DNA of 64,000 nucleotides from Ciona savignyi (taxonomy: Eukaryota; Chordata; Ascidiacea; Phlebobranchia; Cionidae), in assembly GCA_000149265.1 (NCBI GenBank), contig CH003301.1, positions 1,605,000 through 1,668,999 on the forward strand, written 5' to 3'. Below the pieces are notes generated by a model. The model was not told the DNA's origin and did not search any database. It was given only the letters and a program-made list of their open reading frames with translations. Position 1 is the stretch's first letter. Every line of letters starts with the position of its first letter. Both the position numbers and the translations under genes were made by a program. This document shows, in pieces, positions 38,201 to 48,202 of this stretch.

Positions 38201-41200
38201 GGTTCCATGACAACTGAACCCTTACAACTGAACCCTTTACAACTGAACCCCTACAATTAAGCCCCTTACAACTGAACTCCTTTTAACTAAACCCCTTTAA
38301 ACTGAACCCCTTTACAACTGAACCCATTTCAATTGAATCTCTTTACAACTGAACCCCCTTTTCAGTTAAAAGCGTTCGGTTAAAAGGGGTTCAGTTGTAA
38401 AGGGGTTCAGTTGTAGGGGCTCAGTTGTAAGGGGTTCAGTTGTAAGGGGTTCAGTTGACTGGTCACCCCCCGCGGTAGCTGTATTACGAGGTTTAAAATA
38501 CTACTGAAACGTAAAATAAAAAGTAAAAATAATATTCTTTCTCATAATATCAATTTGTTACGCATCGTAACTAAGTCAAATTTATATTTCTGTGTCTGCC
38601 TGTTACGTCATAATAAATATGGTTGCTAATATATGTATATATATATATATGTTTGGAAGTAAAACAATATATCGTAAATAAGCATCCACAATTTCACATT
38701 ACCTAATTTGTTTTATAGCAAGTATTAAATGTCTATTTTTGTAGTTTGTATGTACTGGTATGTATATTATGATATATAAACACCCATAAATTTTGCTATG
38801 AAGAGTAGGGGCCCCGCCATCACATTTCTAATTGGGCCCCACGGTTCCTAGCACCGGGCCTGCTAATACCTATACTTGATGTAATACAACACCTTTAAAC
38901 AGATTCACTTACGAATAGAAGAATGCTGTTATTTCAAAAATTCAAAAGCAAGTTCAGATCAATTACAATGACGACAGTAAAAACATCTCCAAGGACGGCA
39001 GCAGGTAGCAGTTGTCACGGATGCTTTTAACTAAAATAAATAAGATAGTAAAATCCGACAATGTAACATTTTTGACGCCTCATTGAGATTTTATAGTATA
39101 GAGTCTCTAACCTGCCAAAATAGGATTTAATGGCTATTCGGCATGTGTATAATCTGATAATAGTCTACATTATTTCAAGGGCTATTTTGGGCAGAGTTGA
39201 TTGGTTTCCTACCCCCTCAAATTGTTTCTTTTATTGGCCTTAATTTTCTTAAACAAATCTCTTAGGCTACATCACCACATCCTTCTAACATTTTATCAAC
39301 ACGAACAACAAATGGTACCTGCAACCCAGTGGCAAAAAACAACAAAAATCTTCATATTTGCTTTGGTTAACTTTGTTTATTTGCCAAGATCAAACCGCGC
39401 GTGAAATACTGACCTTACTGCTGGACATTCGGGAGTTCAACGATACCGACAAAGACAAGGATGTAGCGTCTTTACTTCCAAGGACAATAAGGTGGGATGG
39501 TGTTTTATATAACCTATACTGCGTTTACCAAAGCAATATTATTCTGCATTCCGTCTATTGTAGCCTATGTTTTTTTATCGATTTAAGTTTTGAACCCATG
39601 ATGCCCATGGGCTCGTAACTAGGACCGTTTTTTTTTATAAGAGTCGGTATATGTATCCCGTCTATTGTATGTTACTGAGATAAAAACACAACTGGTACTA
39701 AGTTAATCGCCTGAATTGCTAAACACAATTGATGTTATCCAACTACTGAAACTTTGATCGACAAACCACAGTAAACAGTAGTAAATTACGCGGAAAATCT
39801 CAATTAACTAGAGAGTGTCAACCACGTGTTTAACTACCACTATTTGTAAACCACATGTTGTATGCCATATATTCATGCTTTAGGGTCCCTAACCACAACT
39901 TGTATTTTATACACTGAATATGTAGTTTGTTTCTGCAAGCATAAACGCATGGATCCCATAGTTATCAAACCAAACTTATTTTCCATGTGTAGTTTAAAAA
40001 AGAATAATCATGTTAGATTTACGAACATTTCACCACAAATATTTTAAATTAAAGCCTATTGTCAAGCGCTGTAGTGAAATGAAACAAAATTCCAAAACAA
40101 CCCGATTTAGTTTTTATTGCTTGGGGGAATTCCCCTGAGTTAAGCATATTTCATAATTTGTAGGGCATTTTATTTCTTTTACTCATTGGTACAGCGGCGT
40201 ATATGGCACGAACATTTACTAAATCTGATTAAAAATGGAGCAGCTGATCCAGCGCTATGTTCAAAAGAAGATAATTGTTTGGAAAAATACCGTTTTGGTG
40301 TTCAGAGTCTCGGGGGAATCCCCTAGAATTTATTAACTAAAATACTTGAGTCTGCATATCTAAACCATGGTGATTAACAAATAAAAAAAGTTTCATTGCG
40401 TTTCAATTACCCCCTCTGGCACTTACAACACCCATTAGTTTTTTCTTGCAGAAACAAACGTTATACATTTTGTAGAAGATAAACCAAGGGTGATGAGGTG
40501 TTTCTGTAACTGCCGAATTGTAAAAAACAGCTACAGTATTGGTTTAGGGGTATAAAAGGACAAAAACGAACACTTCATACAAACAACTTTTGTTTACAGA
40601 ATGTTGTGTTGTAGTATATAGTATATTCATGTTTATTCCCGTGAATGGGAAAACCAAGGGAGTTATCACACGGACAATCGACAGATCACCTCGCGCCCAT
40701 CGTCTAGTTACAGGAGCTAGTGCAGTGTGTTGTATATGAAAGACACGTTCCTTCAATTTGGTAGAACCCATTAATGCGCTGGGTCCAGGCAATGTCTGTC
40801 AAGTGCCTAGCCCAAAGACACAACCGACTAGCTAGCGACCAGTTTCGCATCTGCAACCTTTCGATTGAAAGGCCGGATAATTGGTACAGTACAGATTGTA
40901 ATTGGTACAGTACAGAAAAGTGAGTGTTTTTTTGGAAAAATTAAAATATTCAATAAATTAAAGTACGAATTAGCATTAACAGATTTATAAGTAAATGACA
41001 ATTGAGTGAATTGACATTACAAAATAATAAATAGAACATAATCACTTACTAACTATCCATAGGCCTTGGCCTATCAAAGTTGCAGTTCTTTTAGTTATTA
41101 AGGAAAATTATTTCGTTAGGAATTGCTCTGAAATTAACAATAAAAAAGAATTAATTAACCCTATACATCTAAAAATACTGTTTCACAAAGTCACTGCAGC

Positions 41201-44200
41201 TTGAAATTCGCCTTTTTGTGGCTTTTCGGGCAGTTCCTTTTACAGTGCCCCCTTCTTTTTTAATCGTTTGTAAAATAGACTTGCAATGTGATGTGGTGGA
41301 GTCACCTTAATAAATGGATTGTCTCCAGTTATTTCATCAACGTAAGAACGCACATCTATGCTTCGAAGTACTGTGTAACCCAATTTTGTGGCAAGCTTAG
41401 CACCATATGCGGACATTACCAAAGCCAGCGCATAGTCACATTCTATAGCTACAGCTATGTCTTCCATTTCCTGCAGGAAAATGGTGACCAGGCCTTGATT
41501 TGCATACTCCTTTTTAATTGTTAGCATTTGACCAGTATATATTTTCTTGGCATCGATTAAATCAAAAATCTCTTGTTCCCCTAAACGCTTGAATAGCCGT
41601 GTTTTTATTGCAAGCCAGGGGTATTCCTTTTGAAGTTGATTAATTTGTGAGTTAGTTTCCAACGAATTTTCCATTCCCGGCTTAACTCGCACTGTGCCGG
41701 CGTTCACCGCAATTAGTTTTCCACTTTCGGCTTCAAAGGCTCCGACCGAGACATTCTGTTTCATGTATATGTTCACACGACGTTTCAAAACATCCAAACG
41801 TTCAGAAATGGGGACATTTAAAGCGTCCAATGAGGGTTCCTTAGTGAAATGAGCAGCAATGAGTCTTTGTACCTCAGGTAGATGGCACAATTTTAATGTC
41901 TTAAAATAAATCTTCATTTTAATCCTATAACATACTACACCAACACCTATATGCAAATGTATATATACACTTTTTAAAAGTTTAAACTGGAGTTTTAAAC
42001 ACGTACCAAACACATCCATCTGAACTAGCAACTTTTGATTTTAAATCATTTTTCTGTAGCAGAAATGTTCAGCCCCCTGATTACCCTATCCCTGGGAAAA
42101 CGTTTAAAGAAAAATATGGGTTGTTTTTTGTTTATATTAAAATCATCTAATACATGTGGTAATTGTGAATTGTAATTACCAGTACCTAAGTATTTTATAT
42201 TTTTGTGAATTTTAGTAAAATATAACATGGATAACAAGATTGGTTTGTTATCTCAGGGACCCATACACCAAATGTGCTAAGGGGCCCTGCTTACATAAAC
42301 ACGCAGCATACAAGTTGTGTTTTACAAGTAGTGGTGATCACGTGGTGCTTGGCAGACATGCCATATCCCCGATATCCACCAAAAGGCAAAAATGGCAATG
42401 AAAATTTAAGCTGGCTATAAGACATATTCTAGATATGAAATCAACATTTTCCTTTTCATAGTCATCAACCTTTTCATAGTCACGGGCCAAAACCAAACTC
42501 AACATGATCTCGGCGGGCCATAATAAATTTCTCAACTCCACATCAAACTTATCTACGTTTTGATAACATTTCAAGATTGCAAAATCAATTAGAAAAATAT
42601 ATGTTTACTGGCGAGTGTTATCTATTGTACAGGACTTTAGTTAGTAAAGAACACGATGCAAACACATGAAATAGAAAAAACGATGTCTGTTGTGTCATAA
42701 TGTAACATGTCATAATGTCATAATATTACATTTGGATTATTCTACTCTCACTAATGCGCATGCGAACAAACACACACATACACTTAATGCTTTCTCTCAA
42801 AGCATTTTCTTTGTCTGCACGCACACATTCTCAATAGACACGGTTAGGCATATTTTTTATTATTGCCGCATAAGATTGTTGAAATTCATGAAAATCTAAG
42901 ATTGCAGATGACACAGTGGGCCGTATTCTATAATACTTTAGTAAGATGTCTCGGGCCGGATGATTTTGCTTGGCGGGCCGGATGCGGCCCGCGGGCCGTA
43001 GGTTGCCGACCCCTGGTGTATAGTCATAATGTATGTTTACAACGTACAATAAGATATTCATGTTAAAAATCAGAAAACGCATAAACACCAAAGCAATTGT
43101 TAGATCACTTTGCGACCACCGTCGGGTTACCAGAGCTGTTACAGTGTGTTGTCTGTTATGTATGATTTAGACGTTTTTTTAAATTGATAAAAACCCATCA
43201 TTTCAATGGATTCAGACAGTGTCTTGTCCAAGAACACCACCGACTAACTAGCGACTAGTTTAATAATTTCATTATAAGTTTTATTATGCGTTAATATCTT
43301 AACTGAAGGTTTTTGCCAGGTTTAACAACATTCTACTAACTGACAGCGAAGCACACTGTATTGGCCGAATCCTGTGCCATCGAGAAAAAGATCTGGACGA
43401 ACTTAGCTTTTCGAGATGTAGCCTTACCACCAAAAGATTTAATCACATTAAAGGAGCTGTGGTCGAAATGAAGGCTATGGTGGGTAAACTTAAATATCTT
43501 AAACAGTTAAAGATATTTTTAACTACACGTGGTGTAGCCAGGATTACCCAAAAATATGTAATTATCTAAAACCACACAAAAATTGGTATTTTCCCACCAT
43601 ATAAGGCAAGCCTTTCGCGTTACTACTAAGCTGACACATTACTAATCCTATACGGTACTAAATCGGATCAATTGTCTTTTGTTTCTTGGTAAAATATTAT
43701 TTTTTTAACAGATCCATGTTGCTTGCCAGTTTTTTACATGTATTTGTGCAAAGTGCAATATTTGTGCACCATAGGCGACTATAAAAAAATTTCACCATAA
43801 GGCACTATAAAAACAATAAAAAAAATGTTGATAGGGAGCGGTTCCTTTGCGTGTTCTAGATGTGTAGATACCCAATTTGGCACATTTCTATATACTTTAA
43901 CGATAAATTGGTTACGAAAAGTTTAGTGACTCATTACCTTACTTTGTAAATTAATAAGTACTGACTGGACGTTTTAATAGGATTTATAAAGAAACCTTAA
44001 CTGATATTCACAAAAAACAACAGCGTTCTCCAGAAATTTAAAACCAATGCCCTTTATAAATAACATCTTACACCAATATCGTTACCACAACGATAAAGGC
44101 ACAGTGTAACGGTAACAAGGTTTAGGCAAACGTGTATTGTGTATAAATTTTACAAATACACTCAATTTGTGTTTGCAGTTTGGCATTTTTTGACCTAAGC

Positions 44201-46575
44201 CAGCACTGCCTAAACTACCTACGCTAATTAGTAAACTACAAAAAATAAACCATAAAAAAGGCGATAATTCATTTATCGAAATAATGTTACTAAACACACA
44301 GGTTTGATAAATCGTCCCAAAATAAAAGAAATTTTACTTTTAGCACAAAAAGAGTTGGAGAGCATAGGCATATTTTGGCCGGTGCTAAAACAGGGTAAAC
44401 GACTGCATATTCAGTAAATCTCTTTTACTGTAATTAACTTGTTTGTGGTTTTGAAATATTTTGTCAGCCGAAGTTCGGGATTTGCGCACATCAAAGTGAC
44501 TCCGACGGAGAATATGCGAGAACAAAAGATATACAAGCCTCTTAATTATTAAATTTATGACCTAAAATTTACCTCTAATCCACATTAACTGAGTGTTAGG
44601 GACAGTTGTTACGGCATTTGTGCCTAAGAAAGTGTGGTCCCAAAACCCGACCGGTTATTCTGGAGGTTTCGTGCGACACCTTTTAACCGAAAGGTTTAAG
44701 GTTCGAAACTGATCGCTAGCTAGTCGGCTGTGTTCTTGGGCAAGGCACTTAACGTGCATAACCTAACAGATTAATGGTTTCTACTAAACTGAGCACACTG
44801 AAATAGCTCCGGTTACCCGACGATGGGCGCGAGGTGATCTGACGATTGCCCGTGTGTTAACCCCCTTGGTTTTCCCATTCTGGGGATAAACATGAATATC
44901 CTATCTTTCTATACTATCATAACCCTTTTCTAATGGGCAATCGTAAGACTTATCTCACTTAGTCTACTATAAATAATACGCCATTACGATGGTAAAAAAT
45001 TAACACGACTAAAACAATGATAAAAACTGCCAACAACCGTAAACTTCTATCTGGTAGCGGTACTCGATATCACTCAATACAACGTACGATACTCAATACT
45101 CATTGAAGAAAAATACTCTTGGAAGGTATCCAACAAGAACTAAACTTTGCTAATGCATTTAGCTCGGACAATGGTAAAGGCGTGAAAATCAATTAGTGCT
45201 GAAAACCAATAATCTGTGCGTGCAGGGAAAATCGACGTTAACGCCTGCAGGGTGCAATTTTGAATAACAGTGAACATAGATAACGTGATCGAAAAGTAAC
45301 ACAAGTGAAAAAGATCAAAAAATAAAACTAATTATAATATATTACACCACGAAAAACCACAACATTAAAACTAAAAACTTCTACACCAACAAATTCATTA
45401 CACAGGTACTGCTAAAGTCGGGTCGCACTGTCCTATTAAATCGTGTACCGAAATTGTGTATCCCCGCGACCGATGTAAAATCGCAGTTAAGGTTTACATT
45501 TTATCTCTGTTTGGAAATTTTTCTGGTAGATTAATATTTACCTCCTCAAGTGGGTTTGATTAATATTTAACCAGGAGAGTCCGACAATTAATAACATGTG
45601 GCATGTCAGAAAAAAACATATTGCGAATTAAGACAGTTATATAACCCAATATTAGGCATTTTTATTCTAAGCCCTCGCTTTTATAGTGCTAATTATCGGG
45701 TATCATGTGCTCTTTTTTTGCTGCCCTGTATTATTAACCCTTTAACTGCCGGCTGTTTTTCATTTCATTTTTCGGCTAAGTAACCTTAGGTTAGAAGCTT
45801 CTGTACAAAAAACTATTGATGTAAGCATAATATAACAAAAGGACAGCTTCTTCTGTTTTTACCCTTTATAAGCTCAAAAAAAATAGCCTAATCCAAAATT
45901 TTCAAGCCAAAAACGAATGGATTGTTTTTAAACTAAACAACAAGCGAACCATGACGACAATAGTTGAAAACTAATCGGGGACTAAAACCAAAATTAAAAC
46001 TAATTAAAACAACCAAAACCACACATATATGTATACATTTTTTAAGACTCAAATAACAAAAAAAAATCAAATGCAAACCTATATATCATCTTATATTGGT
46101 AAACGCAGAAATTATTCAGCTCTCCAGTGCCATCTCACTGATCAAAATCGGCCGTATACTTTTCCAATTATGTTTCGGCGCTGTCGACTTGAGTCGACAG
46201 CGGCAGTTAAAGGGTTAAGTAACCCCGGATGCTCTCACTTGGTCATACTCTTTGGCCTGATGCCGAACTTCTCCAACAGGGTAGTATTAGACTCTGAACA
46301 AACCCAGATCGCCGGGGAGCTTTCAATAGTATTCTTTTACAAGAACGGTCTTTGTGTACTATGCCATAACTGTGCGAAAATTGCAGATCGGCAGGTTAAA
46401 TATTGACAGCAACAACTTGAACAGCGTCGAAGACTTGTGCGCTGTTCTTCACAAGGTTCAAAACAAAGTTTTTATGATTGGATGCTTCGCCGGATTAGCT
46501 GCTTGGCGGTACGCAAATGAAGAAGAAACTGACGTGCTTCAACGGAAGCTTGATGAACTGCAATCCCCGGTATAA
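35204..46575 (+). CDS. NACHT and leucine-rich-repeat protein (NLR-like)
   Basis: Probable cytosolic immune-type NTPase receptor. Exons: 35204-35222, 35835-35933, 35996-36028, 36344-37693, 39389-39491, 43320-43479, 46387-46575; 650 aa. Exon 4 carries the NACHT domain: Walker A GAPGSGKT (about residue 142), Walker B CVFILDGYDQ (about 213), sensor CIIFTSRQ (about 258), then winged-helix-like sequence with LYFSHQCLQEYFSAHYIC. Exons 6-7 have two or three LRR-like units (LDELSFSRCSLT, RLNIDSNNLNSVEDL), few for an NLR. The start at 35204 follows stop-rich sequence and gives phases that match all later exons. Instead of a death-fold domain, the N terminus is about 60 residues encoded by three tiny exons. 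The end is uncertain: GTATAA at 46570 is a possible donor to a further exon at 47439. Known partners and ligands cannot be inferred. Confidence 0.82.
38130..38862. mobile_element. hAT-type MITE (M1 family), with nested foldback insert
   Basis: Ends CAGGGCCGGTTTTAG and CTAGCACCGGGCCTG are imperfect inverted repeats, flanked by the perfect 8-bp duplication CTAATACC (38122-38129 and 38863-38870). Same family as 46851-47303; internal match includes GGCCCCGCCATCACATTTC. It lies in intron 4 of the NLR gene. An extra 267 bp (38201-38467) is absent from the other copy. Confidence 0.9.
38201..38467. mobile_element. Foldback-like element made of about 15-bp units
   Basis: The left arm is about ten diverged copies of TTACAACTGAACCCC; after a short centre near 38353-38361 the right arm has about six copies of the complement. 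Ends GGTTCCATGACAACTGAACC and GGTTCAGTTGACTGGTCACC are imperfect inverted repeats. A 9-bp direct repeat CCCCGCGGT flanks it (38192-38200, 38468-38476). The whole piece is missing from the sister hAT MITE at 46851, confirming it as an insertion. Long inverted arms of short tandem units with 9-bp duplications recall Foldback/MULE-type elements. Confidence 0.75.
39586..39662 (-). repeat. SINE S2 fragment
   Basis: Reverse complement matches 17549-17656: ATACATATACCGACT, AACGGTCCTAG and a GGGTTCAAAACTT B-box-like end. In intron 5 of the NLR gene, just after exon 5. Confidence 0.55.
39812..40010 (+). repeat. Dispersed repeat R1 copy
   Basis: GTGTCAACCACGTGTTTAAC, ACCACTATTTGTAA and GTTTGTTTCTGCAAGCATAA, then ATCCCATAGTTATCAAACC. 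In intron 5 of the NLR gene. Confidence 0.65.
40365..40520 (-). repeat. Dispersed repeat R1, inverted partial copy
   Basis: Contains CCCATTAGTTTTTTCTTGCA and GAAACAAACGTTATACATTT, the reverse of the R1 core. Degenerate. Confidence 0.5.
40624..40884 (-). repeat. SINE S1, head truncated
   Basis: Reverse-strand copy from ATTCATGTTTATTCCCGTG to the CGATTGAAAGGCCGG end of the tRNA-like head. In intron 5 of the NLR gene. Confidence 0.85.
41240..41917 (-). CDS. GNAT-family N-acetyltransferase, intronless, nested in NLR intron
   Basis: A 225-aa single-exon ORF antisense inside intron 5 of the NLR gene. The start at 41917 (MKIYFKTLK) is chosen because the upstream 38 open codons are AT-rich and look like leader. 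It resembles arylalkylamine/dopamine N-acetyltransferase-like proteins: an N-terminal HFTKEPSLDAL segment like their F-x-x-EPL motif, a central strand with GKLIAVNAGTVRVK, then motif A region MLTIKKEYANQGLVTIFLQE (acetyl-CoA loop; the usual Arg-x-x-Gly-x-Gly/Ala is weakened to NQGLV) and a C-terminal GAKLATKLGYTVLRSIDV. Such enzymes acetylate amines using acetyl-CoA in the cytosol. The absence of introns among intron-rich neighbours suggests a retrocopy, but no poly(A) tail or flanking duplication was found. Confidence 0.75.
   Translation of the reverse strand: MKIYFKTLKLCHLPEVQRLIAAHFTKEPSLDALNVPISERLDVLKRRVNIYMKQNVSVGAFEAESGKLIAVNAGTVRVKPGMENSLETNSQINQLQKEYPWLAIKTRLFKRLGEQEIFDLIDAKKIYTGQMLTIKKEYANQGLVTIFLQEMEDIAVAIECDYALALVMSAYGAKLATKLGYTVLRSIDVRSYVDEITGDNPFIKVTPPHHIASLFYKRLKKKGAL
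42236..42345 (-). repeat. Degenerate R1 fragment
   Basis: Contains GGGACCCATACACCA and TACAAGTAGTGGTGATCACG, the reverse of the R1 start (CACCACTATTTGTA). Weak match. Confidence 0.35.
42470..43015. mobile_element. hAT-like remnant
   Basis: The right end GTTGCCGACCCCTG with GGCGGGCCGGATGCGGCCCG before it is typical of hAT non-autonomous element termini. A related GGCGGGCCATAATAAAT motif is at about 42513. No matching left end CAGGGGTCGG was found, so the left limit is arbitrary. Confidence 0.45.
43088..43264 (-). repeat. Degenerate SINE S1
   Basis: Reverse-strand GTTAGATCACTTTGCG, ACAGTGTGTTGT and CACCGACTAACTAGCGACTA blocks. It ends 55 bases before exon 6 of the NLR gene. Confidence 0.7.
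44646..44911 (+). repeat. SINE S1, near full length
   Basis: Head CGACCGGTTATTCTGG with AACCGAAAGGTTTAAGGTTC, body and 3' end GGGATAAACATGAATATCC. In intron 6 of the NLR gene. Confidence 0.85.
45738..46214. mobile_element. piggyBac-type MITE
   Basis: Perfect 13-bp inverted ends CCCTTTAACTGCC / GGCAGTTAAAGGG, each bordered by TTAA (45734-45737 and 46215-46218), the piggyBac target site. The 477-bp interior has no transposase. A hairpin GCTGTCGAC-TTGA-GTCGACAGC lies just inside the right end. It sits in intron 6 of the NLR gene, 172 bases before exon 7. Confidence 0.85.
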
Positions 46576-46620
46576 AATGCTTTTTTTGTCATTCGTTATA
46601 TGCATCGCTGTTATATATTA

Positions 46621-47376
46621 GTCCGGCCCGTTGGTCTAGCGGTTAAGTGCGCCGCCTTTTAATCGAAAGGTTGCAGGTGCGAAACTGGTCGCTAGATAGT
46701 TGGTTGTGTCCTTGGACAAGGCACTTTACGGACATTGGCTGATCCTAGCGGATTAATGGGTTCTACCAAATTGAAGGAACGTGTCTATCATACACAACAC
46801 ACTGCAATAACTTCGGTAACCCGACGGTGGGGGCGAGGTGATCTAACCATCAGGGCCGGTTTTAGGCCGATTTGACCGATTAGATCAAATTGGGCCCCGC
46901 ACCTTGAAGGGGCCCCGCGCTAGCGCGGGTATTTCTGTATTATGAGGTATAAAATACTACTGAAACGTAAAATAAAAAGTAAAATAATATTCTTTCTCAT
47001 AATATCAATTTGTTATGCATTGTTACTAAGTAAATTTATTTCTGTGTCTGCCTGTTACGTCATAATGAATATGGTTGGTAAACAATATATATGTCTGGGA
47101 GTAAAACAATATACTGTATCGTAAATAAGCATCCACATTACCTTTAATTTGTTTTATAGCAAGTATTAAATGTCTATTTTTGTAGTTTGTATGTACTGGT
47201 ATGTATTTTATGATATATAAACACCCATAAATTTTGCTATGAAGAGTATGGGCCCCGCCATCACATTTCTAATTGGGCCCCGCGGTTCCTAGCACCGGGC
47301 CTGCTAACCATTGCCCATGTGTTAACCCCATTGGTTTTCCCATTCACGGGGATAAACATGAATGTATTATCCTTAT
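46621..47376 (+). repeat. SINE S1 split by a hAT MITE
   Basis: Left part 46621-46850 has the best tRNA-like head in the window (TTGGTCTAGCGGTTAAGTGC, then CGAAAGGTTGCAGGTGCG). The 3' part resumes at 47304 and ends near GGGATAAACATGAATG. The SINE is older than the hAT insertion. Confidence 0.9.
46851..47303. mobile_element. hAT-type MITE (M1 family), inserted in a SINE
   Basis: 453 bp, ends CAGGGCCGG and CCGGGCCTG, with the perfect 8-bp duplication CTAACCAT (46843-46850, 47304-47311). Interior closely matches 38130-38862 without the foldback insert. No coding capacity. Confidence 0.92.
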
Positions 47377-47438
47377 ATAAGTTTGTTATACTTTTTGTTT
47401 TTTTTATACGGATTTGTTATAAACTTTTTGTTTTATAG

Positions 47439-47492
47439 AGCCTTTCTATTGAAATTGCAAGAGGAGAAATTTTAACCGCAAGACAAACGTAA
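47439..47492 (+). other. Possible alternative last exon of the NLR gene
   Basis: After a good acceptor (TTTTATAG), 17 codons (SLSIEIARGEILTARQT) run in phase 0 to TAA. It could follow a donor at 46570 (CCG|GTATAA), replacing the last residue and stop of exon 7. Plausible but unsupported without transcript data. Confidence 0.3.
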
Positions 47493-48202
47493 TGAAAGTT
47501 GGCGAGCTTCAACATTAGTTATGTACGCATGGCTAAAACAAACCGTCCGAACCCGGAGAACCGTCTTTACTCCATTTCAAGAATACTGCAAATTTAGTAT
47601 CGAAAAAAAAACAGTTTATATTAGTCTATTCGTCATTTTATACCACCAACTGTGACCATTCCAACTTTTCAGACTGGTGGTTACTATGTGGATTTATGTA
47701 CATTGCACAGTACATTTCTCCTCAAGAAAAAGGAGTATTTACACGCAACCTACATATTCAAATTTAAGAACACCTACAAAAACATACACAAATGTGGCAT
47801 GACCTACAAGCTAACAGTGGGATCTATTTGAATCTTTTGGAACCACCATATATAACTTTTGGACCATTAGACAGGCATCAGTAGTAGGTCATGCATCTTC
47901 TTTTATTATTTAGTTATAAGTAATTTATATTTAATCATTTATGATGTGTAGGGTCTAAACATTGCATTGCTCATGTATATTTTATCGGTAAATTACCAAC
48001 TACCGCTGCAGCAATATTGATGCACACGTCTTTTGATAAAACATAGTACAGGCTGCAATATGTGGTCCAGCGTTGGTCTATCAAGTAGATCTGTGTGTAT
48101 TTGAACGTTTATAAATATTTGAGCTTTGTTTAGTGCTAACGTGTTTAATAAAAAAACATTAAATGTTTTTATTTATTTCCTGTAGTTGATAACGGTGTTG
48201 AT
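47493..48202. other. Spacer between NLR and lectin genes
   Basis: AT-rich, no gene or repeat that I can name. The lectin promoter should lie at its right end. Confidence 0.5.

Noticed and set aside
38639-38650. Short (AT)n runs at 6528, 15538, 38639 and 54009
   Set aside because: Ordinary short microsatellites with no further structure; not listed separately.
42338-42574. 78-codon minus-strand ORF near the GNAT gene
   Set aside because: It overlaps hAT-like repeat sequence (GGCGGGCC motif) and has no recognisable domain; treated as repeat.
46621-46695. tRNA gene at the head of the SINE
   Set aside because: The anticodon stem-loop does not fold to the standard 5-7-5 layout and the sequence continues as a repeated SINE body, so it is a SINE head and not a working tRNA.
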